The notes under the pieces were generated by a model that worked only from the letters and a program-made list of their open reading frames with translations, was not told the DNA's origin and made no database searches. A DNA stretch of 6,649 nucleotides from Thermoplasmatota archaeon (GTDB taxonomy: Archaea; Thermoplasmatota; Penumbrarchaeia; Penumbrarchaeales; Penumbrarchaeaceae): the NCBI GenBank assembly GCA_030600725.1, contig JAUVLN010000121.1, positions 1 to 6,649 of the forward strand. Direction: 5' to 3'. Of the stretch, positions 1 through 6,035 are shown in pieces; position 1 is the first letter of the stretch, and each line of letters starts with the position of its first letter. A program made the translations under genes and the position numbers.

Positions 1-646
1 CGCCCTTATCGTTCAGAGATGAGGGGAGGATTATCTCCGCCGAGCCGAACTTGAGAAGCTCCGATATCAGCCCCTGGAAGGAGGATGTGTCGGGGATCTG
101 CGTGGCGAGGAAATCCCCTGTTGTGATATCCAGGTGTGCGACGCCGTATGACGCTCTGGGAAGGACCACCTTCTTCTGGGAGAGCCCCTTATCCTCCACC
201 AACGGCTCATCCATCTCGCCCTCCGATACGGATCTGATGATGGATGAGAGGAAGGTGTTTCCGCTTTCCTGGGTGGAGCTGTCGGCGATGAGGGTGCCCG
301 GTGTTACGATCCTCACCACCTCCCTCTTGACGATGCCCTTGGCCTTTCTTGGGTCCTCGACCTGTTCTGCGATGGCGACGCGGTATCCTTTCTTGACCAA
401 TCTGGGAAGGTAGTTATCGAGGGCGTGATAGGGGATCCCGGCAAGCGGGATCTTGCCTCCGTATGGGCCCTTGTCCCTTGCGGTGAGGGTAATATCAAGC
501 TCTCTTGCGCCCACCTCCGCGTCCTCGAAGAACATCTCGTAGAAGTCCCCCATGCGGTAGAACAGCAGACAGTCTGGATGCGACTTCTTGATGGACAGGT
601 ACTGTCTCATGAGGGGGGTTGGATCCTTCTCCACTTTATCCGGCAA
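1..646 (-). CDS. mutS: DNA mismatch repair protein MutS, N-terminal part (3' end beyond window)
   Basis: MutS binds mispaired or looped DNA and recruits the downstream repair machinery in an ATP-dependent way. The reverse strand is open from the left edge and gives about 215 residues covering mismatch-binding domain I and the start of connector domain II. The diagnostic element is FYRMGDFYEMF, with the intercalating Phe at residue 35 and its partner Glu at 37, almost the same numbering as in E. coli MutS (Phe36/Glu38). Also present are TPLMRQYLSIK, IPLAGIPYHALDNYL, GYRVAIAEQ and VRIVTPGT, all typical of the family. The ATPase and clamp domains lie outside the window. I chose the TTG at 644-646 because it gives the usual leader length before TPLMRQY and has GGAAGG eight bases upstream. 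A GTG at 632-634 and an ATG at 608-610 are alternatives; the ATG would remove the conserved TPLM. An in-frame ATG at 728-730 follows a stop codon, but would add about 28 uncharacteristic residues. Identity is very sure, the start moderately so. Confidence 0.96.
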   Translation of the reverse strand, partial: MPDKVEKDPTPLMRQYLSIKKSHPDCLLFYRMGDFYEMFFEDAEVGARELDITLTARDKGPYGGKIPLAGIPYHALDNYLPRLVKKGYRVAIAEQVEDPRKAKGIVKREVVRIVTPGTLIADSSTQESGNTFLSSIIRSVSEGEMDEPLVEDKGLSQKKVVLPRASYGVAHLDITTGDFLATQIPDTSSFQGLISELLKFGSAEIILPSSLNDKG

Positions 647-654
647 GCGCTCGA

Positions 655-660
655 CCTTCC
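655..660 (-). promoter_or_regulatory. Probable ribosome binding site of mutS
   Basis: On the minus strand GGAAGG, followed by T, lies eight bases before the TTG at 646. It is an imperfect match to the archaeal anti-Shine-Dalgarno sequence (AGGT core). It is the main reason for preferring this TTG: the GTG at 634 has only a weak GGA upstream, and the ATG at 610 has AAGGA about 13 bases away. Confidence 0.4.
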
Positions 661-687
661 AGGGGATATGTGAAATCCGCCTTTTAC

Positions 688-695
688 CATTTATC
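688..695 (-). promoter_or_regulatory. Candidate TATA-like box for mutS
   Basis: On the minus strand GATAAATG follows a purine-rich stretch (ACAAAGG) resembling a BRE. A start site about 25 bases downstream, near 665, would give a short leader holding the GGAAGG at 655-660 and the TTG at 646. The spacing is attractive but the box is a weak match, and other AT-rich segments nearby could serve. Confidence 0.2.
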
Positions 696-747
696 CCTTT
701 GTTCAAAGAAAATACCAGAATCAAATACATGCATGGTTACTGCAAAG

Positions 748-755
748 CTTTTATG
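748..755 (+). promoter_or_regulatory. Candidate archaeal TATA box for the C25 protease gene
   Basis: CTTTTATG, preceded by a purine-rich GCAAAG that could serve as a BRE, lies about 55 bases before the start codon. Transcription beginning roughly 25 bases downstream, near 777, would leave a leader of about 30 bases containing the Shine-Dalgarno at 797-802. The match to the TTTATATA consensus is only partial, so this is an inference from position and composition. Confidence 0.3.
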
Positions 756-796
756 TTCGGACGATTCTACACTCAACCCCCAATAACCGATCCCCT

Positions 797-802
797 GGTG
801 AT
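797..802 (+). promoter_or_regulatory. Shine-Dalgarno of the C25 protease gene
   Basis: GGTGAT is an exact match to part of GGAGGTGAT, the complement of the conserved archaeal 16S 3' end, and lies five bases before the ATG at 808. An in-frame TGA at 799-801 rules out any upstream start, so 808 is fixed. The site also overlaps a start-stop pair (ATG TAG, 801-806). Confidence 0.75.
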
Positions 803-807
803 GTAGG

Positions 808-879
808 ATGAGAAGTGTAATCAAAGCCCTGATCGGCATTATGATCATAGCCCTGCTCACGTTCACCGTCCTACCCAAA
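808..879 (+). other. Signal sequence of the C25 protease
   Basis: Arg2 and Lys6 precede an uninterrupted hydrophobic stretch (ALIGIMIIALLTFTVL, residues 7-22) and then a polar segment (KGGDSEN). This is the layout of a Sec signal peptide. A clear small-x-small cleavage site is not obvious, so the segment could stay as an N-terminal anchor. No lipobox cysteine is present. Confidence 0.75.
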
Positions 880-3800
880 GGGGGGGACTCGGAGAATATC
901 GCCGTTTCCACACAGGAGGCGCCTCCGGATATCGTCATCGACGTCCCCCTATCCGAGCCCACACTCTCAACCCAGTATATCAATGGGAAAGCCTGGGGGC
1001 GTATAGACCTTGAGGGCTCCCTGACCTCGATGACGCAGGGAGGCCCCGCCCTCCCGAGGATATCCTATCCCATGAAGGTGCCCTACGAGATCGAGGACCT
1101 GAGGGTCGTTAGGGCCGATCCCGTCGAGTTCATCCTCGATCATCCCCTTCCGCCCTCCCCCGCACTGGTTCCATTCACAGAGGAGTATATCTCCTTGGAC
1201 CAAACGACCCCTCTCGAGGTCGATCGGGCGCAGTACCTCACCAATGTCGTAACCCCTAAAGACCCCCTATCATGGGCCCACATGGGATACGGCTGGGATA
1301 CGGGAGAGAAGCTGTCGCACTATTCCATATCCATCACACCCTTCGATTACAGGCCGCTCTCGGGTGAGCTGACCTTCTATAGAGATATCAGCCTGGAAAT
1401 TGTGGTCAAGAAGGAAGAGGGGGTAAGGGCGATGGTCAGGGCTGTGGATCCACCCGACTCCCTCGAGGAGGGGACGGAGCTTCTGATAGTGGCCCCCTCC
1501 AGCTACCTGGATGACATACGGCCATACACCGAATGGAACCGGGAGAAGGGGATTATCACCACGGCCGTTTCCATGCAGACCGTTGATTCCACCTATCCCA
1601 CCATGGACGACCCCTCCTCGTTATGGCAATATATCCGGGATTCGTACTTCGGGGACGGGAAGTCGCTCAAGTTCGTCACGCTCATCGGCGAGGTGAACCA
1701 GGTGCCCACAAGGGTCGTAAAAGATACCCGTCCCTATGTGGAAGCAGGTGAGCCGGACCATCACGCTGCCGACACCTATTTCGGATGCCTCGACGGAACC
1801 TACCAGAACTGGGATAGTGACAAGGACGGCGTCTGGGGGGAACAGAGGGATATCCTTGACTACACCCAGGAGGTGTACGTCAGCAGGGTGCCCGTGAACA
1901 CGGAGAGCGAAGCGGGAGGATGGGCCCAGAAGGTTGTGAAATACGAGAAGAACCCCAACACCGGGTCATGGGCCGGGAAAGCCGGCCTCTTCGGCGCGAA
2001 TACCCACAAGGTCAATGATGGTCCCGATCAGTGTGAATACCTGTGGACCAAGTATCTGAACGGCGTGTATCCGACAAAAGCCCCATACTATAGTGCAAGC
2101 ACGACGCAGCAGTCGGTGGGCGCCACGATCCTCTCCTACAACAACATCAATTCCGCCTTCAATGACGGCCTGGGCATCGTCGTCTACATGGGTCATGGTC
2201 ATTATGCAGTTTGGACAGAGGGAACTCACGAGGGCCCCTCCAGCTACATATTCACCACCAGCACCGCCAGGTCCCTTTCCCAATCGCCAAAGCTTCCCCT
2301 GATCACGGCCATGTCGTGTGAGACGAACTGGTTTGACTACACCTCCTTCGAATCCATCTCCGAGGAGTTCGTGGAGAATGCGAACGGGGGGGCAATAGGA
2401 TACATTGGGGCCATCAGGACGACGGAGGGAGGGATTTACAGGGACTATTACCCCGGAGCACCCGCGATACAGGAGGACGTTCTCAGGATGATCGCGCAGG
2501 GCAAGAGGTCCATAGCCGAGATAATGGCGGGCGCGAAGGAGCACTACTACGAATCTTTTGGGAACTACTTCTTCGGTTCCGGTGATGATGGCATCACCTA
2601 CAGCGTCTGGATGGAGCACATGGTGCTCGGACCCGCCGAGGTGGAGATATGGACCGACGCTCCAAAAAGCCTTCAGGTAGGGTTCGATTTCGATAACGAC
2701 TACTACACCAACTTCACGGTCGAGGTCAAGGACGGTACGGGGGCTCCGGTGAATAACGCCAGGGTGTGCATATACTCGACAACCCTGAAGGACCAGGTGG
2801 TCGTAACCACAGGCAGCAGCGGCAGGTTGACAATACCTTATGTGATCTCCCAGACCGCTGTGGGGACGATCACCGTTACCAAGATGGGATATAAGCCGTT
2901 CCAATCAGAAGTTGTGCTCAGGGATTCAACACCTCCCGTGACCGAGATGGATGCGAAGATGCCATATCCCAACGGCATGGATGGATGGCACCTTATGGAC
3001 CCGGAGATAGAGTTCCGCTCCTCCGAGCCGTCCGACATCCATTACAGGATAAACGACGGCTACACGCACTCGTATACGGGGGAAGTAAAACTCTTTCAAG
3101 GGGTCAACGATATCGACTACTGGTCCGTGGACTCCTCCGAGAACGTCGAGGATGTCAGGTCGGTACTGATCAAACTGGATGACGAGGTCCCCAAAGCCGA
3201 GGTTCACATGACGCCGGAAGAGCCGGACGGGTTCTACGGATGGCACATCACCTCACCTGCGATAGAGGCCTCCCTTGAAGTGTCAGCCGGCTCGGATCAG
3301 AGGGTGGAGTACTGGTACAAGGGCGGCGATAAGCTGCCCTACGAATGTCCGATCGTTGTGGAAGACGGCGAACAGGAGATACACATCCAGGCATCGGATG
3401 ATGCCGGGAACAGGGATGTCGAATACGTTTTCCAACTCATGGTCGACACGTCATGTCCGTCAACCAGGGTATCCACGAACGGGGTCTCCCCCAATGAGAA
3501 CGGTTGGTACGATCAACCCTTCGAGGTCACCATGAGGTCCGACGACTCCACGGCGGACATCCGATACCGATGGAACGATGATGGGGTCGAGATGAACTAC
3601 AACGGCGCGATCACACCCGAATACGGGAACAATACCCTATACTACCACTCCGTGGACAGGGCGGGGAATGTGGAAGAGGAGGGTTACATGGAGTTCGCAT
3701 ACGATCCGGATGCGCCCATCATCAAGCATACGGCCTTTCCCGCCAAACCGGATGGGTATGACGGATGGTATACGACCGTCCCAAGGATGTCGCTTTCCGT

Positions 3801-4878
3801 GGAGAATGAGATGTACGGGAAGACGATATTCTACAGGATAGAGGATGGGGGGTGGATGACCTATATCTCCCCGATCGTGATGTCGGAAGGGAAGACGACG
3901 CTTCTGGCCTACGCCGTTGATGATGCGGGCAACAGGTGCCCCGAGATCATGCTGGAGTTCAAGGTGGACACGGGGATCGAGAACACCCGGTACAAGGTTG
4001 ATGGGCTCATGGGCAACGGATGGTACAAGGAGGTGCCCACAATAACGCTCACCGGGGAGCCGGGCGCGACGATATATTACAGCTGGAACGATAGAGGGTA
4101 TGAACGATATATGGGTGCCCTGTTCCCGCCCGAGTGCGAGGGCATGTTCACCCTCTCCTTCTACTGTATTGACGATGCGGGCAACAGGGAGCCGGAAAGG
4201 GCCATTGCCGTAAACGTGGACGCTTCGGCCCCCGAGGCGGTGATGACCTACAGGATAAACGATAACTGGGTCAATTTCAACCTATCGGGATCCACCGACG
4301 GTATGGGTGTGAAGTACTATTTCATAGATTTCGGCGACGGTACCGATTCCGGATGGGTAAATACGCCGTTGATACAGCATCAATATCAGGAGAAGGGCGA
4401 TTACACGGTGCAGGTCAAGGTCAAGGATGATGCCGGCCATGAGAGCGACGTACTGGAATATACCATCCCTCTTTCAGGCGGTAAGGAGATCACCCTCCTG
4501 CTCATGGTCCTGGTCCTGGTTGTCGTCGGTTCTGTCGGGGCGATAGTCCTCATTGCGGTCTACAAGCACAGGCATTCAAAACCGCACAGGCTCCACTTCC
4601 CCCACCCTCATATGCCGCATCCGCATCTGCCCCACCCCCATATGCCGCATCCGCACATGCTTCATCCTCATCACCCCGCCCCAAAGCCCCCATTTCCCCC
4701 CCAAACCGCGGTACCGAATGTAGAACAGGTTGGCGGATCGGGGAAAGTGGATGCCCCGGTTAAGCAGCCGGTCCCACCCGCCCCACACCCTGCGGTGAGG
4801 CCGGCAGGCTCCATCGGCCCCGATCAGACCTACCAGCCCCCTCCTCCTCCGCAGCCTCCGCAGAAGCCCCGACCTTAG
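808..4878 (+). CDS. Cell-surface C25 (gingipain-like) cysteine peptidase with five Ig-like repeats, PKD domain and His/Pro-rich cytoplasmic tail
   Basis: A probable secreted endopeptidase of 1356 residues. Domains in order: hydrophobic signal sequence (about 6-23); C25-type propeptide (about 50-205) with the signature GGPALPRISYP at 78-88; a caspase-like catalytic domain (about 225-605); an Ig or CarboxypepD_reg-like domain (618-704); five tandem Ig-like repeats (706-1138); a PKD-like domain (1139-1222); one transmembrane helix (1228-1251); and a 105-residue tail. In the catalytic domain I see LLIVAPSSYLDDI (225-237), TLIGEVNQVPTR (291-302), a possible Ca-binding DSDKDG (336-341), catalytic His463 in YMGHGHYAVW and catalytic Cys504 in TAMSCETNW. 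Known C25 proteases are made as zymogens and cut after Arg; Arg207 and Arg211 at the propeptide boundary are possible sites (inference). KHRHSK after the helix suggests the tail is cytoplasmic and the protease faces outward. There is no lipobox or PGF-type sorting motif. Convergent with the patatin gene. The family is well supported; the substrate is unknown. Confidence 0.92.
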   Translation: MRSVIKALIGIMIIALLTFTVLPKGGDSENIAVSTQEAPPDIVIDVPLSEPTLSTQYINGKAWGRIDLEGSLTSMTQGGPALPRISYPMKVPYEIEDLRVVRADPVEFILDHPLPPSPALVPFTEEYISLDQTTPLEVDRAQYLTNVVTPKDPLSWAHMGYGWDTGEKLSHYSISITPFDYRPLSGELTFYRDISLEIVVKKEEGVRAMVRAVDPPDSLEEGTELLIVAPSSYLDDIRPYTEWNREKGIITTAVSMQTVDSTYPTMDDPSSLWQYIRDSYFGDGKSLKFVTLIGEVNQVPTRVVKDTRPYVEAGEPDHHAADTYFGCLDGTYQNWDSDKDGVWGEQRDILDYTQEVYVSRVPVNTESEAGGWAQKVVKYEKNPNTGSWAGKAGLFGANTHKVNDGPDQCEYLWTKYLNGVYPTKAPYYSASTTQQSVGATILSYNNINSAFNDGLGIVVYMGHGHYAVWTEGTHEGPSSYIFTTSTARSLSQSPKLPLITAMSCETNWFDYTSFESISEEFVENANGGAIGYIGAIRTTEGGIYRDYYPGAPAIQEDVLRMIAQGKRSIAEIMAGAKEHYYESFGNYFFGSGDDGITYSVWMEHMVLGPAEVEIWTDAPKSLQVGFDFDNDYYTNFTVEVKDGTGAPVNNARVCIYSTTLKDQVVVTTGSSGRLTIPYVISQTAVGTITVTKMGYKPFQSEVVLRDSTPPVTEMDAKMPYPNGMDGWHLMDPEIEFRSSEPSDIHYRINDGYTHSYTGEVKLFQGVNDIDYWSVDSSENVEDVRSVLIKLDDEVPKAEVHMTPEEPDGFYGWHITSPAIEASLEVSAGSDQRVEYWYKGGDKLPYECPIVVEDGEQEIHIQASDDAGNRDVEYVFQLMVDTSCPSTRVSTNGVSPNENGWYDQPFEVTMRSDDSTADIRYRWNDDGVEMNYNGAITPEYGNNTLYYHSVDRAGNVEEEGYMEFAYDPDAPIIKHTAFPAKPDGYDGWYTTVPRMSLSVENEMYGKTIFYRIEDGGWMTYISPIVMSEGKTTLLAYAVDDAGNRCPEIMLEFKVDTGIENTRYKVDGLMGNGWYKEVPTITLTGEPGATIYYSWNDRGYERYMGALFPPECEGMFTLSFYCIDDAGNREPERAIAVNVDASAPEAVMTYRINDNWVNFNLSGSTDGMGVKYYFIDFGDGTDSGWVNTPLIQHQYQEKGDYTVQVKVKDDAGHESDVLEYTIPLSGGKEITLLLMVLVLVVVGSVGAIVLIAVYKHRHSKPHRLHFPHPHMPHPHLPHPHMPHPHMLHPHHPAPKPPFPPQTAVPNVEQVGGSGKVDAPVKQPVPPAPHPAVRPAGSIGPDQTYQPPPPPQPPQKPRP
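1480..2622 (+). other. C25 caspase-like catalytic domain (residues about 225-605)
   Basis: The segment follows the usual gingipain order. A beta strand with LLIVAPSSYLDDIRPYTEWN opens it, then an LKFVTLIGEVNQVP strand, then an acidic ADTYFGCLDG block followed by WDSDKDGVWGE. SRVPVNTESEA (about 358-368) matches the GRIPV element. His463 lies in the GHG motif and Cys504 41 residues later. GGAIGYIGAIRTTEGG (527-542) matches the glycine-rich strand after the nucleophile in C25 enzymes. All key residues are present, so the enzyme is predicted to be active. Confidence 0.85.
2923..4221 (+). repeat. Five tandem Ig-like protein repeats, about 86 residues each
   Basis: Approximate units are residues 706-790, 791-880, 881-966, 967-1054 and 1055-1138. 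Each has a GW(Y/H) motif near its start (Trp727, 812, 900, 987, 1072; spacing 85, 88, 87 and 85). Most then have an IxYR/YYxW strand around a DGG or NDG turn, and each ends in a D-x-(A/S)-(G/E)-N motif: SSEN, DAGN, RAGN, DAGN, DAGN. The pattern resembles OmpL47-type or chitobiase-C-terminal-like Ig folds used as stalks or adhesion modules on secreted proteins. Units are diverged at DNA level, so the duplication is old. They probably hold the catalytic domain away from the membrane or bind substrate (inference). Confidence 0.8.
4222..4473 (+). other. PKD-like domain of the C25 protease
   Basis: Residues 1139-1222 contain DFGDGT (1174-1179) followed by HQYQEKGDYTVQVKVKDDAG, the classic PKD pattern of a WDFGDG-like turn, then H-x-Y-x-x-x-G-x-Y-x-V-x-V-x-V. 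The usual Trp before DFGDG is replaced by Ile1173. It sits directly before the membrane helix, as is common in archaeal surface proteins. Confidence 0.8.
4489..4560 (+). other. C-terminal transmembrane anchor of the C25 protease
   Basis: Residues 1228-1251 are almost entirely Leu, Val, Ile, Ala and Gly, flanked by GGKE outside and YKHRHSK inside. By the positive-inside rule the following tail is cytoplasmic. This gives a type I topology once the signal peptide is removed. Confidence 0.88.
4600..4674 (+). repeat. 15-bp tandem repeat (x5) encoding PHPH(M/L) pentapeptides
   Basis: Residues 1265-1289 are PHPHM, PHPHL, PHPHM, PHPHM and LHPHH. At DNA level unit 1 (CCCCACCCTCATATG) and unit 3 differ by one base, and units 2 and 4 (CCGCATCCGCA...) differ by two, so a 30-bp higher-order unit seems to have been duplicated. 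The fifth unit has drifted. Including the flanks, 15 of the 36 residues 1254-1289 are His. All units share the reading frame that runs on from the membrane helix. Confidence 0.9.
4846..4863 (+). repeat. Perfect 9-bp tandem duplication in the poly-proline end of the protease gene
   Basis: CCTCCGCAG occurs twice in direct succession and encodes PPQ-PPQ near the C-terminus (tail QPPPPPQPPQKPRP). It is a short in-frame repeat typical of slippage in proline-rich coding sequence. Confidence 0.8.
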
Positions 4879-4879
4879 G

Positions 4880-6016
4880 TTATTCATAAACCTCGTCGAA
4901 GTAATCCTCATCCGGCCCGGGGAAGCTCCACCTCTTTCGCAGTTTCAGATATCTGCCGAAGTTCCATACCTTCCTCAAACCCTTGCCCTTTTTCCCGTTG
5001 AGCGTATCCAGCACCTCCCGGGCGCCGTGGATGAAGAGCATCTCCTTCTTCGCCTTGGTAATGCCGAAATCAAGTGTTTTGATGTCCCCTGTTGGAACGT
5101 CAAACAGCCGGCACCTTCTCGTGGGGTAGTTCATGAGGGACATCGAGCTCTGACCGTGTCTCATCGTGTCGAAGATGGCCAGGCCGAAATGGAACAGGTC
5201 CTTCGTATCGTGGCTGGGGGACGGGGACGATGTCAGGTTGATCCCCAGGGTGGGCCACCTTGCCTTCTTAACATCCTCCCTGTCAAAGATCTCCAAGGGG
5301 AGGTTGGCAGCGAATGCCCCATCCACTATCATCGCATTGTTAAGTTTATATGGCTGGAAGAAGAAGGGAACGGATACGGACATCCTGACCGCAGCTGCCA
5401 CGGGGAAGCTGTGAGGACGCAGGTTTCCATATCTCTCCAGTTTGAGATCCTCGGGCATGCGGAGCTCCGTGGCGTGGGTGACATCGGAGGCGATGATCTC
5501 CAGCCTGGGGCCGTCCCTGTTGTTGAGCGGTGCGAGCATCCCTACACCATCCCGTGGGAGCGTTCCAAACGTGGAGGCGTTCTTCTCGGAAAGCATCTTC
5601 TCGAGCCAGGCCTGGAGCTTGTACCCCTCGTACATCCCGTACGACATCGATACGGCAACAATCAGGGCAAGCCTGGGAAGCCTCCTGTCCCAGTTGCCGT
5701 CCCGAAACTCCCTGAAATCCAGGTTGAACAGCTCTTCGACGATCTCGTATATGTCGTATCCCGAGGCCATAAGTGCGGCCAGAATGGCTCCCGCGGAGTT
5801 ACCTGCCAGACGCTTGAACCTGATCCCCAGCTGATCCAGGGCCCACAGGGCTCCAAAGTGGGCCACCCCTTTTGCTCCCCCGCCCGATAGGACCAGGTCG
5901 CAAACGTTATCCTCCTCGTCGTGGGACAGCTGGAACCTGGGGTTCCATCGGAGTTTCAGCAGGTCGTCCTCGATCCGGGAAAGCCTTTCCTCGCCCCTTC
6001 TGGAGAACGGTTCCAA
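4880..6016 (-). CDS. Patatin-like phospholipase / acyl hydrolase
   Basis: A 378-residue serine hydrolase of the patatin family, which cleaves acyl esters of glycerolipids with a Ser-Asp dyad. The glycine-rich oxyanion loop is SGGGAKGVAHFGAL (44-57), the nucleophile Ser74 lies in GNSAG (72-76), and the catalytic Asp232 lies in VDGAFAANLP. The block SVSVPFFFQPY (213-223), upstream of the Asp, is also typical. About 37 hydrophilic residues precede the domain, and a basic C-terminal stretch (KGKGLRKVW...LKLRKRW) could touch membranes. There is no signal peptide or membrane helix, so it should be cytoplasmic or peripheral. The start is TTG, with AGGAG nine bases upstream. It follows the 200-residue gene by 19 bp, so the two are probably one transcription unit. 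Its stop is one base from that of the protease gene. Family membership and intact active site are well supported; the substrate is unknown, which matters because archaeal membrane lipids are mainly ether-linked. Confidence 0.93.
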   Translation of the reverse strand: MEPFSRRGEERLSRIEDDLLKLRWNPRFQLSHDEEDNVCDLVLSGGGAKGVAHFGALWALDQLGIRFKRLAGNSAGAILAALMASGYDIYEIVEELFNLDFREFRDGNWDRRLPRLALIVAVSMSYGMYEGYKLQAWLEKMLSEKNASTFGTLPRDGVGMLAPLNNRDGPRLEIIASDVTHATELRMPEDLKLERYGNLRPHSFPVAAAVRMSVSVPFFFQPYKLNNAMIVDGAFAANLPLEIFDREDVKKARWPTLGINLTSSPSPSHDTKDLFHFGLAIFDTMRHGQSSMSLMNYPTRRCRLFDVPTGDIKTLDFGITKAKKEMLFIHGAREVLDTLNGKKGKGLRKVWNFGRYLKLRKRWSFPGPDEDYFDEVYE

Positions 6017-6025
6017 TCCAATCAG

Positions 6026-6030
6026 CTCCT
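6026..6030 (-). promoter_or_regulatory. Shine-Dalgarno that fixes the TTG start of the patatin gene
   Basis: On the minus strand AGGAG, followed by CTGAT, stands nine bases before the TTG at 6014-6016 and inside the 19-bp gap after the TAG of the upstream gene. No ATG or GTG in this frame has comparable support, so the TTG start is credible. Confidence 0.65.
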
Positions 6031-6035
6031 GTTAT

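Larger units (their letters stand above)
647..807. promoter_or_regulatory. Divergent intergenic region between mutS and the C25 protease gene
   Basis: The two genes are transcribed away from each other, so both promoters must lie in this 161-bp stretch. It is visibly more AT-rich than the flanking coding DNA, especially at 680-760. It contains two short perfect palindromes: CTTTG-TT-CAAAG at 697-708 and AAAGCTTT at 744-751. ATGCAT occurs at 729-734. Candidate TATA-like boxes are listed separately. No gene longer than a few tens of codons fits here. Confidence 0.7.

Noticed and set aside
625..690. A 27-codon minus-strand leader peptide (ATG near 689) whose TGA overlaps the ATG at 610
   Set aside because: It overlaps the N-terminal codons of mutS that carry the conserved TPLM, has no convincing ribosome binding site, and such short frames are expected by chance.
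1966..2904. A 312-codon open frame on the minus strand inside the protease gene
   Set aside because: It is fully antisense to the C25 catalytic and Ig domains, which have clear family motifs; the product has no recognisable domain and a composition typical of a complementary-strand reading of GC-rich coding DNA.
4600..4674. Short regular repeats as a CRISPR array
   Set aside because: The 15-bp units are directly adjacent with no spacers and are in frame within a coding sequence.
4564..4875. The His/Pro tail as a frameshift artefact
   Set aside because: The frame is continuous from the PKD domain through the membrane helix and the tail to a stop, and the pentapeptide repeat is regular in this frame, so a frameshift is not needed to explain it.
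4576..4911. An Arg-rich, Met-rich open frame on the minus strand across the protease 3' end
   Set aside because: Its composition is the mirror of the His-Pro and poly-proline coding repeats, and it overlaps the patatin stop without a start signal.
5027..5890. A 287-codon open frame on the plus strand inside the patatin gene
   Set aside because: It is antisense to the patatin catalytic motifs and has no family features.
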